A stretch of DNA of 64,000 nucleotides, taken from assembly GCF_003364335.1 (NCBI RefSeq), contig NZ_NXLX01000001.1, positions 162,715 through 226,714 of the forward strand. The letters run 5' to 3'. Numbering within the stretch: position 1 is the first letter of the stretch; each line of letters opens with the position of its first letter. Shown piece by piece: positions 36,953 through 47,280 of the stretch. A program made the translations under genes and the position numbers. The stretch comes from Helicobacter anseris (GTDB lineage: Bacteria > Campylobacterota > Campylobacteria > Campylobacterales > Helicobacteraceae). The notes under the pieces were generated by a model. The model saw nothing but the letters and a program-made list of their open reading frames with translations, made no database searches and was not told where the DNA came from.

Positions 36953-37849
36953 ATGGGAAACAATCTAAAAGAGATACGTAAGAAAATTACAAGTGTCCAA
37001 AATACACAAAAGACAACAAGAGCAATGAAGCTTGTCTCTACTTCAAAGCTAAAGAAAGCTGAGGAGATGGCAAGACAGTCAAGATTGTATGCGCAAAAAC
37101 TTAATGAAGTTTTTGATGATTTGGTTTCAAAATTACATTCAAGAGGATTGGATAGTATTAATTCTAAGTATTTTTTGAAATCAAAAGATAAAAAAATAAA
37201 GGTTGTGGATATTATTGTCATTACTTCAGATAAGGGACTTTGTGGTGGTTTTAATGCTGTTACAATAAAAGAAGCAATGCGTTTAAAGGCACAATATCAG
37301 GCACAAGGAATTCAGACAAGAATAAGAGGTGTTGGTAAAAAAGGTATTGCATATTTTGTATTTAATAATATTGAAGTAATGGATAAGATTGTCGGACTTT
37401 CTGCTTCCCCAGATTATGAAGCCTCATCAGAGTTTATTTATAGTGTTATTGATGATTTCTTAAATGACAAGACAGATGAAGTAATCATCTTGCATAATGG
37501 ATTTAAAAATATGCTTTCTCAAGAGTTAAAATCTCGTATTGTCTTACCTTTTGATTTAGATGGGTATAAAAAAGAAATGGAAAGCACAAATCTTTTTATT
37601 GAACCAGATGATGAAGAGGATAGGGTTTTAGAGGATTTGGCAAAAAAATATTTTGAATATAATATGTATTATGCATTGATTGATTCTTTGGCTGCAGAAC
37701 ACAGTGCGAGAATGCAGGCAATGGATGCAGCTACAAATAATGCAGGTGAGCTTGTAAAAAGCTTGACAATTTCTTATAATAAAGCAAGACAAGAGGCTAT
37801 TACTACAGAGCTTGTAGAAATAAATGCCGGCGTAGAAGCAATGAAATAA
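36953..37849 (+). CDS. atpG: ATP synthase gamma subunit
   Basis: This is the central rotor stalk of F1. The 298-residue protein has the conserved N-terminal helix ([20 protein letters not shown]), the [10 protein letters not shown] motif, and the C-terminal helix pair with [16 protein letters not shown]. The gap to atpA is 2 bases. Confidence 0.97.
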   Translation: MGNNLKEIRKKITSVQNTQKTTRAMKLVSTSKLKKAEEMARQSRLYAQKLNEVFDDLVSKLHSRGLDSINSKYFLKSKDKKIKVVDIIVITSDKGLCGGFNAVTIKEAMRLKAQYQAQGIQTRIRGVGKKGIAYFVFNNIEVMDKIVGLSASPDYEASSEFIYSVIDDFLNDKTDEVIILHNGFKNMLSQELKSRIVLPFDLDGYKKEMESTNLFIEPDDEEDRVLEDLAKKYFEYNMYYALIDSLAAEHSARMQAMDAATNNAGELVKSLTISYNKARQEAITTELVEINAGVEAMK

Positions 37850-37857
37850 TTTTTTAA

Positions 37858-39273
<1,416 letters not shown>

Positions 39274-39284
39274 GGAAAAATAAA

Positions 39285-39668
39285 ATGAGTGCTTTGATGG
39301 TGAGTATTGTTACTCCTTATGGGAAGATTTTTGATGGTTCTGTCACTTCCATCACCCTTCCTGGGGTTGAGGGTGAATTTGGAGTGATTGAAGGTCATAG
39401 CGACTTGCTTTCTTTATTAAAAACAGGGGTAATTGAAATTATTAGAGGAGAGCAGAGAGATTTAGTTGCTATAAATTGGGGTTATGCTAAAGTGCAATCA
39501 CAGCAAGTTGATGTTTTAGTCGATGGTGCTGTATTGATTAGCGAGCATAAGGGGGATATTGCTATGGCTATTGAAAATGCTAAAAAACTTTTAGAAGATT
39601 CCAGTAATGATAAAATTGCAATTTCTGGTGTTGTTTCTAAGATTGATAATATGGTTAAGGGGAAATAA
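39285..39668 (+). CDS. atpC: ATP synthase epsilon subunit
   Basis: This is the regulatory epsilon subunit at the rotor base. The 127-residue protein has the N-terminal beta domain (IVTPYGKIFDGSVTSITLPG, then EGEFGVIEGHSDLLSLLKTG) and a short C-terminal helical part. It closes the atp operon; its stop shares a base with the following exbB-like start, so envelope genes appear to be co-transcribed with ATP synthase. Confidence 0.95.
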   Translation: MSALMVSIVTPYGKIFDGSVTSITLPGVEGEFGVIEGHSDLLSLLKTGVIEIIRGEQRDLVAINWGYAKVQSQQVDVLVDGAVLISEHKGDIAMAIENAKKLLEDSSNDKIAISGVVSKIDNMVKGK

Positions 39669-40255
39669 TGTTAAGTTTACAAGGTTTTATACATAATAGT
39701 AGTTTTATTGCACTCTTTGTTTTATTTTGGCTATCAGTTTATTTTGTAGCTACTCTTTGGGTTTTTTTCTATAAGTTTTTTTTGTTGAAAACTACTTGTT
39801 TAAAAGAGCAAGATTCTTTAGATGCAATTTTGACTGGTAAGGGTATAGCTCCAAGTGATCCTTTATTTCAAAATATTACAAAACGCCCATCAAAGGAATT
39901 GTTGTTAATCTGGAGATCTCAGGTTCAAAAAAGAATTACTACAGGTTTGGTGGTTTTGAGTATTATCTCTTCAACCGCACCTTTTATAGGATTGTTTGGG
40001 ACGGTCGTTGAGATTTTAGATGCTTTTGGGAAGTTAGGCGGAGGAGGACAGATAGCTTTTGATGTTATAGCTCCGATTATTTCACAAGCTTTGATTGCAA
40101 CTGCTGGAGGTATTTTAGTTGCAATCCCAGCTTATTCTTTTTTCTTAATTTTAAAAAGAAAAGCATATGACATTAGTGTCTTAGTGCAGATGCAGATTGA
40201 TATACTTAGTGTAGAAAAAAAGGCAACCAAAGAAAAAGGAAATAGTGTTGGATAA
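39668..40255 (+). CDS. tolQ: ExbB/TolQ proton channel protein
   Basis: This 195-residue inner-membrane protein belongs to the MotA/TolQ/ExbB family, forming with ExbD/TolR a proton-driven motor for TonB or TolA. Three membrane helices are visible: about 12-36, 105-130 and 145-170. The family core STAPFIGLFGTVVEILDAF and TAGGILVAIPAY are intact. Because the gene leads directly into tolR, tolA, tolB and pal, TolQ is the better name, although H. pylori orthologues are often called ExbB. Confidence 0.88.
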   Translation: MLSLQGFIHNSSFIALFVLFWLSVYFVATLWVFFYKFFLLKTTCLKEQDSLDAILTGKGIAPSDPLFQNITKRPSKELLLIWRSQVQKRITTGLVVLSIISSTAPFIGLFGTVVEILDAFGKLGGGGQIAFDVIAPIISQALIATAGGILVAIPAYSFFLILKRKAYDISVLVQMQIDILSVEKKATKEKGNSVG

Positions 40256-40649
40256 CAATTTTATTGATTGGGAAGAAAAGCCAGAGTTAAATATTACACC
40301 TCTTGTTGATATTATGTTAGTGCTTTTAGCTATTTTAATGGTTACTACGCCTGCTGTGATTTACAAAGAAGAGATTAGCTTACCACAAGGTTCAAAAAGT
40401 TCAAAAGTATCTCAAGATGAGAAATTAGAAGTTAGAATGGATCTTGATAAAAAAATTTATATTAAAAATGATGTGTATGAATATAATACTTTCCCAGATA
40501 GTTTAAACTTATTGGCAAGTCGTTATGATAAAAATATGAGTATTTACATTCGTGCAGATAAACGTTTAGCTTACCAAGATGTGATTTATCTTCTCAAGAG
40601 TATCAAAGAGGCTGGATTCCATAAAGTATCTTTGGTAACAACAAATTAA
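40245..40649 (+). CDS. tolR: ExbD/TolR motor protein
   Basis: This 134-residue protein has a single N-terminal membrane helix with the essential Asp in ITPLVDIMLVLLAILMV, the proton-carrying residue of the family. A periplasmic domain follows. The start is GTG 40245 or TTG 40248; both follow AAGGA at 40236-40240, and there is an overlap with tolQ of about 11 bases. It is part of the Tol-Pal set by position. Confidence 0.88.
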   Translation: MLDNNFIDWEEKPELNITPLVDIMLVLLAILMVTTPAVIYKEEISLPQGSKSSKVSQDEKLEVRMDLDKKIYIKNDVYEYNTFPDSLNLLASRYDKNMSIYIRADKRLAYQDVIYLLKSIKEAGFHKVSLVTTN

Positions 40650-40655
40650 ATAATA

Positions 40656-41444
40656 ATGAGTAAGAAGAGTTTTTTTTATTTAACAGGAAGTTTTTCATTT
40701 TTAGTTTATATTGCATTGCTTTTTATGATTTTTGGATTGATTAATCTTAAACAAGCTGATAAATTTATAGTAAAGACAGATACGCAATTTGAGCAAATTA
40801 TTCCCATTGAGGCTTTAATAGAGCAAGAGATGCAGCCAAAGCAAGTTGATTTACAATCAAAGCCAAAAATAGAGGAAGAAAAAGAAGAAGTGCAAGAAAG
40901 TCAAAAACTTCCTGGTTTGAAGGATCTATTTTCAGATATTCCTGATTGGAGTGAGGATACAAGAAAACAAAAAGAAGAACAAGCAAGGATAAAAAAAGAA
41001 CAGCAAAAAAGGCATCAAGAGCAACTAAAAATACAGCAAGAAATGCTCAAACAACAACAAGAGCAAATTAAAAATCTTCAAAGTAGTTTGCAAAATACTA
41101 ATAGGGCATTAGAAGAGATTAATACGAGTATTGATATTAAAACAGATATTCCTCCAAATCAAGATAAGGGACTTCATGATGAATGGGTTGAGAAAATATA
41201 TAGAATCTTATATGAAAATTGGGATTTTTCTTTTTATCAAAGAACGGTTATAAGCGTGCTTATTAATATCACAAGTAGTGGAAGTTTTTCATATAAAATT
41301 TTAAAATATTCTCAGTATGATGATTATAATCAAAAAATACAGGTATTGCTTAAGCGTTTAGAGGAAGTGAAGATGCCTCCTTATCCAAATGGAAAATCAA
41401 TCAATATTGTAGTAAATTTTAAATCAAGGGTGCAAGATGAATAG
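40656..41444 (+). CDS. tolA: TolA/TonB-like energy-transducing protein
   Basis: This 262-residue protein couples the TolQR motor to the outer membrane. It has one N-terminal membrane helix (about 7-28). A long periplasmic region rich in Gln, Glu and Lys follows (about 70-165, coiled coil with QEMLKQQQEQIKNLQ). The C-terminal TonB/TolA-type domain begins near 172 (WVEKIYRILYENWDF). The C-terminal fold could be either TonB or TolA; the following tolB and pal favour TolA. It overlaps tolB by 8 bases. Confidence 0.8.
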   Translation: MSKKSFFYLTGSFSFLVYIALLFMIFGLINLKQADKFIVKTDTQFEQIIPIEALIEQEMQPKQVDLQSKPKIEEEKEEVQESQKLPGLKDLFSDIPDWSEDTRKQKEEQARIKKEQQKRHQEQLKIQQEMLKQQQEQIKNLQSSLQNTNRALEEINTSIDIKTDIPPNQDKGLHDEWVEKIYRILYENWDFSFYQRTVISVLINITSSGSFSYKILKYSQYDDYNQKIQVLLKRLEEVKMPPYPNGKSINIVVNFKSRVQDE

Positions 41445-42693
41445 ATTTTTTTTGGTTTTTTTCTTAAGTTTTAGTATTTTTTTTGGCGCAGATGCTACGA
41501 TTGATTTAATAAAAACAGTTCAAAAGATACCAGTTATTCAGGTAACTTATTTTGATAATAAGTATGCAGATCAAGCTTTAAAAGTTTATAAAGTTTTGCT
41601 CGGAGATTTAAATATAAGTGGTCATTTTTCTGTGCAAGAAGGACAGAAGGGTAAGGCAAAACCAAATTATGCAGAATTTTTAAACAATAAAATTGATTTA
41701 TTGGCAAATATTGAAGCTCAGAAGAATGATGAGGGATTTAGGATAATTGTCAAACTCTTTGATATTAATGCCCAAAATCTTATTTTGGATAAAGCTTATA
41801 CTATTGAAGAAGAAGCGCTTTATCCTTTTGTAGCTCATAAAATTGCTATTGATATTAATGATTATATAAAAGCACCTTCTATTGATTGGATGAAGCGTTA
41901 TGTCGTTTTATCCGCGTATGTTGTATCTGGTAGAAGTAATATCTTAATTAGTGATTATACTTTAACGTATAGAAAAACCATTATCAATGATGGATTAAAT
42001 CTCTTTCCAAAATGGGCAAACAAGGATCAAACAGAGATTTATTTCACAAAAATCATTAATAATGTTCCTACTATTTTAAAATACAATATTTACACAGGTG
42101 TGAGTTCAGAAATTGAAAAAAGTAGTGGTATGGCTGTAGTTTCAAGTGTTAGTTCTGATTCTAAAAAATTACTTCTTACTCTTGCTCTAGATGGAGAACC
42201 GGATATTTTTTTATTTGACTTAAATACAAAACAAAAAACTCAGCTTACAAAATATAGAGGAATTGATGTTTCTGGCAGCTTTGTGGATAATGATCAAGCT
42301 ATGATTTTTGTGTCAGATAGGCTTGGTTATCCTAATATTTTTTATAAAAGTTTAGAAGAAAATGCTCCAGTTGAGCAAGTTGTATATCATGGAAAAAATA
42401 ATAGTTCAGTGTCTTCTTATAAAAATTATGTTGTGTATTCTAGCAGGGAGACAAATAATGATTTTGGTTATAATACCTTTAATCTTTATCTTATTTCAAC
42501 AAAAAATGACTTTATTAGAAGATTAACTGCAAATGGTGTAAATCAAATGCCAAGATTTTCAGCTGATGGAGGTAGTGTGATGTTTATAAAAAATTTGCCA
42601 AATCAAAGTTCCTTGGGTGTAATTAGACTAGATTATAATAAAACTTTTTTCTTCCCAATTTATAACATGCAAATTCAATCTTTTGATTGGTAG
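41437..42693 (+). CDS. tolB: Tol-Pal system periplasmic protein TolB
   Basis: TolB is the periplasmic beta-propeller that contacts Pal and TolA. The 418-residue protein has a signal peptide (about 1-18, ending FFGAD), an N-terminal alpha/beta domain and a C-terminal propeller with WD-like blades, for example LFPKWANKDQTEIYFT and PRFSADGGSVMFI. The divergence from E. coli TolB is typical for epsilonproteobacteria. A 67-base gap before pal contains a possible separate promoter. Confidence 0.9.
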   Translation: MNRFFLVFFLSFSIFFGADATIDLIKTVQKIPVIQVTYFDNKYADQALKVYKVLLGDLNISGHFSVQEGQKGKAKPNYAEFLNNKIDLLANIEAQKNDEGFRIIVKLFDINAQNLILDKAYTIEEEALYPFVAHKIAIDINDYIKAPSIDWMKRYVVLSAYVVSGRSNILISDYTLTYRKTIINDGLNLFPKWANKDQTEIYFTKIINNVPTILKYNIYTGVSSEIEKSSGMAVVSSVSSDSKKLLLTLALDGEPDIFLFDLNTKQKTQLTKYRGIDVSGSFVDNDQAMIFVSDRLGYPNIFYKSLEENAPVEQVVYHGKNNSSVSSYKNYVVYSSRETNNDFGYNTFNLYLISTKNDFIRRLTANGVNQMPRFSADGGSVMFIKNLPNQSSLGVIRLDYNKTFFFPIYNMQIQSFDW

Positions 42694-42760
42694 TTTATTG
42701 ACTTATTTAGCTTATTTAAATAGAATTTTTATACTGTTAATAAAGTATTGAAGGATGAAC

Positions 42761-43264
42761 TTGAAGAAAGTATTTTTCTCTTTTCTTGTTGTATTATTGT
42801 TTGCTGGTTGTGCAAAAAAGGCAATTATGGGTGATTCTGATGCTTTTGAAGAAGAAGCAATTCAGCCAAATGTAGTCGAAGCTTTAGAAGAACCTCTTGA
42901 GACAAAAAAAGCACTTGCAGATGGCACTGTGATTGCTAGTATATTTTTTGATTTTGATAAGTTTGAGATAAGATCAGATATGCAGTCTGAGATAGATAAG
43001 AGTGTGGATATTGCTAAAGAAAATGATGAGATGAAAATTTTGATTGAGGGGAATACAGACGAGTTTGGTAGTGATGAATACAATTTTGCTTTGGGCAATA
43101 AAAGAGCATTAGCTGTAAAAACAGCCTTGATTACTAGGGGTGTTGATAAAAAGAAGATGCAAATAGTTTCTTTTGGAAAAACTAAACCTTTGTGTACTGA
43201 AAAGACTAATGAATGCTATCAAAAAAATAGAAGAGGAGATATTAGACTATTATTAAATAAGTAG
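42761..43264 (+). CDS. pal: Peptidoglycan-associated lipoprotein Pal
   Basis: Pal is an outer-membrane lipoprotein whose OmpA-like domain binds peptidoglycan. I start it at TTG 42761, five bases after AAGGA; an in-frame ATG at 42755 has the AAGG abutting it and adds two residues. The lipobox LLFAGC places the acylated Cys at about residue 17. The OmpA domain includes IFFDFDKFEIRSDM, EGNTDEFGSDEYNFALGNKRA and CYQKNRRGDIRLLL. The lipoprotein would be matured by the Lnt encoded at 18262. Confidence 0.95.
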   Translation: MKKVFFSFLVVLLFAGCAKKAIMGDSDAFEEEAIQPNVVEALEEPLETKKALADGTVIASIFFDFDKFEIRSDMQSEIDKSVDIAKENDEMKILIEGNTDEFGSDEYNFALGNKRALAVKTALITRGVDKKKMQIVSFGKTKPLCTEKTNECYQKNRRGDIRLLLNK

Positions 43265-43275
43265 TCTAAATTTTC

Positions 43276-44196
43276 ATGATAAGAAGATATATTACTTTTT
43301 TTTCTTTGGTACTTTTTTTAAATGCCGAACCATCTGCTTTTGAATTACAAAGTGGTGCTACGAAAAATGATATTAGTAATTTGCAATTAAGTAGTAGAAG
43401 TTTGCAAGGCATTGCTACAGATTTGCAAAACCGCTTGAAAAATACTGAGCAAATACAAGAAGGATTAAAGACTTTATTAGAAAGTCAAAATTTTAAGATA
43501 AAAAAAATAGATGATTCTTTTATAGTTTTGCAAAATGCGATTAATGGACTTCAGAATCAATTTGAAAGCACTAATGAAAAAACAAAAGAGCAAAATCAAG
43601 ATATTGAAGTTCTAAAAGCTCAATTACTTGCACAACAAGAAGAAATTAAAAAAATCCAGTATTCTATTCAAGAAATTAACAAAGTAATGACGGAAAATAA
43701 TAATAGTATTATCCAGCAACTTGCTTTAATGTCTCAATTTTTAGAAAAAAATCAAAATAATTTACCGACACTCTCTGAAGAAAAAAATGAAACTAAAAAA
43801 GAAGAAAATTTAACTCCAAAGACAAATAAACAGAAGTTTTCTGATGCTAAGTCTTTTGTACGAAAAAAAGATTTTAGCAGTGCAGAAGAGATACTCAATG
43901 AATTGATACAAGAAAAGTATAAAATAGCGGAGTGCTACTATATTTTAGGAGATATAGCTTATCGTAAAAAAGAGTATAAAAGTGCATTGGATCTTTATAA
44001 AAAAAGTGCAACATTAGATGAGAATGCTTCTTATATGTCAGCATTATTGTGGAGGACTGCTTGGTCTTTTAAATATCTAAAAGATGAGAAAAATTATCAA
44101 AACTTTATTGACTTGCTTGCTAGGACATATCCAGATAGTGAGCAAGGCAAAAAAGCTATTGATATAATAAACAAATCTAATAATAAGGAAAAATAA
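43276..44196 (+). CDS. cpoB: Tol-Pal associated TPR protein (CpoB/YbgF-like)
   Basis: This 306-residue periplasmic protein matches the CpoB/YbgF layout. It has a signal peptide (about 1-17, ending LNAEP), then a long coiled coil (about 30-160, rich in Gln, Asn, Leu and Lys). C-terminal TPR repeats follow from about 190 (KFSDAKSFVRKKDFSSAEEI, YYILGDIAYRKKEYKSALDLY). CpoB links cell-wall synthesis (PBP1B in E. coli) to Tol-Pal constriction. The gene follows pal by 11 bases, as is usual. Confidence 0.85.
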   Translation: MIRRYITFFSLVLFLNAEPSAFELQSGATKNDISNLQLSSRSLQGIATDLQNRLKNTEQIQEGLKTLLESQNFKIKKIDDSFIVLQNAINGLQNQFESTNEKTKEQNQDIEVLKAQLLAQQEEIKKIQYSIQEINKVMTENNNSIIQQLALMSQFLEKNQNNLPTLSEEKNETKKEENLTPKTNKQKFSDAKSFVRKKDFSSAEEILNELIQEKYKIAECYYILGDIAYRKKEYKSALDLYKKSATLDENASYMSALLWRTAWSFKYLKDEKNYQNFIDLLARTYPDSEQGKKAIDIINKSNNKEK

Positions 44197-44197
44197 T

Positions 44198-44770
44198 ATG
44201 AGTAAAATAGAACATAATAAAGTGGTGTCAATTCAATATAGTGTAAAAGATAATCAAACTGGTGATTTGATAGATACAAATGTAGATTCCAAACCTTTAG
44301 AGTTTATGGTAGGTGCTGGTCAAATTATTAGTGGTTTAGAAAATGCATTATTAAATAAAAGTGTTGGTGATAGCTTGGAGATTGAGGTAAAACCAGAAGA
44401 TGCTTATGGTGTTTATAAAGTAGATTTTTTACAAGAGGTGCCAAGAGAGCAATTTGAGGGTATAAATCTTGTTGCAGGTATGACTTTATTTGGTCAGGGT
44501 GAGCATGGAGAGACCGTTCAGGTGATTGTAAAAGATTTTAATGATAAGATCGTAATGATTGATTATAATCATCCATTAGCTGGTAAGACACTTTTATTTG
44601 ATGTTAAAATACTTGATGTGCGTGATGCTACGGAGCAAGAAATTTTAAATGGTGGTGTTGGTATGAGTGGAGGTTGTGGCTGTGGTAGCGGCTGTGGTTG
44701 TGATAGTGGTGATGATCATCATCACGAGGATGATGCTTGTGGCTGTGGTAGTGGCTGTGGCTGCCACTAA
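44198..44770 (+). CDS. slyD: FKBP-type peptidyl-prolyl isomerase / nickel chaperone SlyD
   Basis: SlyD is a cytoplasmic prolyl isomerase and chaperone that in several bacteria supplies nickel to hydrogenase. The 190-residue protein has the FKBP half-domains (VVSIQYSVKDNQTGDLIDT, AGQIISGLENALL) around an IF insert (KPEDAYGVYKVDFLQEVP). It ends in a metal-binding tail of about 35 residues with eight Cys in two identical CGCGSGCGC blocks flanking DSGDDHHHEDDA. The tail is encoded by a 27-base direct repeat (44674-44700 and 44738-44764). It closes the Tol-Pal run and meets hisA with a 4-base convergent overlap. Confidence 0.93.
   Translation: MSKIEHNKVVSIQYSVKDNQTGDLIDTNVDSKPLEFMVGAGQIISGLENALLNKSVGDSLEIEVKPEDAYGVYKVDFLQEVPREQFEGINLVAGMTLFGQGEHGETVQVIVKDFNDKIVMIDYNHPLAGKTLLFDVKILDVRDATEQEILNGGVGMSGGCGCGSGCGCDSGDDHHHEDDACGCGSGCGCH
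44674..44764 (+). repeat. 27-base direct repeat within slyD
   Basis: Bases 44674-44700 and 44738-44764 match at 25 of 27 positions, separated by a 37-base spacer that encodes an Asp/His-rich linker. Each copy encodes a CGCGSGCGC module. It looks like an internal duplication that doubled the metal-binding capacity of the SlyD tail, and it is a potential site for recombination or slippage that would change tail length in frame only if whole units are lost. Confidence 0.7.
44750..44768. terminator. Possible small stem-loop between slyD and hisA
   Basis: AGTGGC (44750-44755) pairs perfectly with GCCACT (44763-44768) around a 7-base loop, at the shared end of the convergent slyD and hisA genes. 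The stem is short and no T-run follows on either strand, so this is only a weak candidate for transcription termination. Confidence 0.2.
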
Positions 44771-45483
44771 TTAGTAAAAAGTTCGGTAAGGTTGATTTTA
44801 TTTTCATAAAATGCCTTTCCGACGATTACGCCACCCTCAATATGGTGGGATTTAAAACTTTCTTTTAATTCAATAAGATTATTAAGATCTTTAAAGCCAC
44901 CACTGGCGATACAAGGTTTTTTGCTTGCTTGTGCCATTTTTATACTAAAATCAATGTTGATTCCACTTAACGCACCATCTCTACTAATATCAGTACATAT
45001 AATAGCTTCTATTGCAGTATTGGCAAATTTTGAAGCAAATTCAAAAGCATTGATATTTTGGACTTCTTTCCAGCCGTTGATAGCTACTTGGTGATCTTTT
45101 GCATCAATGCCTATAACAATGGGATATTTTTCTGCCATTTTTTGAGTAAAATCAAAATTTTGGGTTGCAATAGAGCCAAGTATAATCCTAGAAACCCCTA
45201 AGTCTAAATATTTTTTAATAGAATCCTCATTGCGTATCCCTCCACCAATTTGGATGTTTATTTGTGTTGTTTTTGTGATTTGCTTGATAATTTCAAAATT
45301 CTTTGGACTTCCAGAACAAGCACCATTGAGATCTACTATATGAATCCATCTTGCTCCATATTCTTGAAATTTCTTTGCAAAATCAAGAGGATTGCCATAT
45401 ATGGTTGATTGTGCCATATCTCCTTTATAGAGTCTTACAGCCATTCCATCTTTTAAATCAATTGCAGGAAAGATATTAAACAT
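44767..45483 (-). CDS. hisA: Phosphoribosylformimino-AICAR phosphate isomerase HisA
   Basis: HisA carries out the Amadori isomerisation in histidine biosynthesis. The 238-residue TIM barrel begins FNIFPAIDLKDGMAVRL, with the catalytic Asp in AIDLKDG. The second catalytic Asp is in CTDISRDGALSG, and phosphate-binding loops GGGIRNE and ASGGF are present. No other his gene is nearby, so the pathway is dispersed. The AAGG upstream of its ATG is a good ribosome-binding site. Confidence 0.95.
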   Translation of the reverse strand: MFNIFPAIDLKDGMAVRLYKGDMAQSTIYGNPLDFAKKFQEYGARWIHIVDLNGACSGSPKNFEIIKQITKTTQINIQIGGGIRNEDSIKKYLDLGVSRIILGSIATQNFDFTQKMAEKYPIVIGIDAKDHQVAINGWKEVQNINAFEFASKFANTAIEAIICTDISRDGALSGINIDFSIKMAQASKKPCIASGGFKDLNNLIELKESFKSHHIEGGVIVGKAFYENKINLTELFTN

Positions 45484-45594
45484 TGCAAAACCTTTTTAAA
45501 AACTTGTGAAACTCTATTATAAGCTAAAAGATTTTATTTTTTGCTAAAATACTTAAAAAAGCACCTGCTATGGTAATGGAAAATAAAATTATTA
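45484..45594. promoter_or_regulatory. Divergent promoters hisA / methyltransferase
   Basis: The 111-base gap holds two candidate -10 boxes on opposite strands. ATTATA at 45516-45521 reads TATAAT on the minus strand, in place for hisA about 33 bases from its ATG. TAAAAT at 45545-45550 on the plus strand would serve the methyltransferase, whose ATG at 45595 has no strong ribosome-binding site. The weak RBS suggests low methyltransferase expression. Confidence 0.4.
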
Positions 45595-47280
45595 ATGTTT
45601 AAAAAAGAAGAACTAAAAAAATTAATTGATTGTTTTGAGTATCTAAAAAAGCATTATTTGGATATCTTTGATGCATTGCGTGCAATGCTAGAAGTTTTGC
45701 TTATTTGTAAGCATGCTTCTTTTTTATTTGATCTTAGGCCAAAGGATTTGCATAGTGCTTTAGATGATTTTTTTAATCAATATGAAATATCTCAGCCTAA
45801 ATTATCATTAAACTCTATTAAGTTAAACCGCCTTAAAAAAAATCTTTTAAATATGAAACTTGATCTAAAATTGATTGAAGAGTTTATTTATATTATTACC
45901 CAACAAAAGACGGTTAATAAACTTTATTACTATTCAACGCCATTGCAGGTCAATAGGCTCTTAGTAGGCTTATTGGATATTAAATGTGGAGAAGAGGTTT
46001 ATAATCCTTGTTATGGTATGGGTAGTGTTTTTTTGAGTCTTGCTCAAATTTGCTCAGAAGTAAGATTGTTTGGCGAAGAGTTGGATTCCAAGCTTTCAAA
46101 AATTGCTGTTTTGATTGCTAAAGTTTGTGGCATTGAATCTAAAAATCTCTTTGTAAATGATTTATTAAAAGATCCTTATTTTATTAAGCAACAGCAGGTA
46201 AGAAAATTCGATAAGATATTGTGTAATCCTCCAATGTCTGCCTATGTGGGGTTAGAATCTTTAAAAAAAGATGCAAGATTCTCTCAGATGGGGGCTTTAG
46301 CAAAACATTATTCAGAGTTGATTTTTCTCACCCATTCTTTGGCTCACTTAAAAAAAAGAGGTGTTTTTATTGTCAGAAATCAAGTATTACAAAAATCTGC
46401 ATCAGAAGCAAAAATGAGGCAAAAACTTTTAGAAAATCGAATGATTGAAGCAATTATTGAATTGCCAAAAAATATTTTTCCTTTGCAAAATCATGATCTA
46501 TCTATAATAGTATTAGCACCAAATAGTGAAGAAATTTTACATATTAACGCTAATAATGATTTTTTTTATATCCGAGATGGTAAGTATAATCAATTGATTA
46601 ATCTAGATTATTTACTAGAGCTATTTAAAAATAAAGCAAATAGTCCTTATTCCAAACTTACAAGTATTAGGGAAATAAAACAGGATGATTTAAGCGTAAA
46701 TGCATATTTAAATTTTGCCTCAGATAATAGTTTTTATACTCTTAAAAAAGTTGGATTTGAAGCAATTAGAGGGCAGAGGGTTTATGGAAGTAAGGGTGAT
46801 GAGAAAATTTCTTATTATGATATAGGCATAGCAGATTTTAAACTTCTTGGTTTTATAACAATTCAAAATTTAGAAAATATCAAAGAGTGGGGAAATAAAA
46901 GAAAAATACAAAAATATGCACTGCAATCTTATGATATTTTGCTTTCTTTAAGAGGCAATTCTCCAAAAATTACCATTCTTGGAGATATAGGTGATAAAAT
47001 TTGTGTTGCTAATACTGGTGTTGTTGTATTGAGGCATCAGGAAAAACAAAAAGCACTGCAACTTTATTGTTTTCTTTTTACGCAGGAGGGACAAGAAAAA
47101 TTAAGACAAGTTTATGAAAAAAGCTCAAAAGATAGCTTGAGTTTGGAATTATTGCTTGATTTAAGCTTGCCAAAAGATTATGAGAAATTCTTTGAAAAAA
47201 TATTTCATAAAATCTTAAAGCTTTCTGATAAATTGGATAATCTTAATAAAGAAATAGCTCATTTGAGGAGTATAAAGTGA
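45595..47280 (+). CDS. N6-adenine DNA methyltransferase with fused C-terminal specificity (TRD) domain
   Basis: This 561-residue protein looks like a Type I-like M subunit joined to half an S subunit. An N-terminal helical region (1-100) precedes the SAM-binding motif I (EEVYNPCYGMGSVFLSL, about 138-154) and the catalytic motif IV (FDKILCNPPMSAYV, about 204-217). After residue 370 the chain changes to a target-recognition domain (for example SYDILLSLRGNSPKITILGD and CVANTGVVVLRH) that ends in a coiled coil (KLSDKLDNLNKEIAHLRSIK) like the spacer helix of HsdS. There is no nuclease or helicase domain and no restriction gene nearby. It may be an orphan methyltransferase. Motif I is slightly unusual (GMG), so activity is not certain. 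Confidence 0.72.
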   Translation: MFKKEELKKLIDCFEYLKKHYLDIFDALRAMLEVLLICKHASFLFDLRPKDLHSALDDFFNQYEISQPKLSLNSIKLNRLKKNLLNMKLDLKLIEEFIYIITQQKTVNKLYYYSTPLQVNRLLVGLLDIKCGEEVYNPCYGMGSVFLSLAQICSEVRLFGEELDSKLSKIAVLIAKVCGIESKNLFVNDLLKDPYFIKQQQVRKFDKILCNPPMSAYVGLESLKKDARFSQMGALAKHYSELIFLTHSLAHLKKRGVFIVRNQVLQKSASEAKMRQKLLENRMIEAIIELPKNIFPLQNHDLSIIVLAPNSEEILHINANNDFFYIRDGKYNQLINLDYLLELFKNKANSPYSKLTSIREIKQDDLSVNAYLNFASDNSFYTLKKVGFEAIRGQRVYGSKGDEKISYYDIGIADFKLLGFITIQNLENIKEWGNKRKIQKYALQSYDILLSLRGNSPKITILGDIGDKICVANTGVVVLRHQEKQKALQLYCFLFTQEGQEKLRQVYEKSSKDSLSLELLLDLSLPKDYEKFFEKIFHKILKLSDKLDNLNKEIAHLRSIK

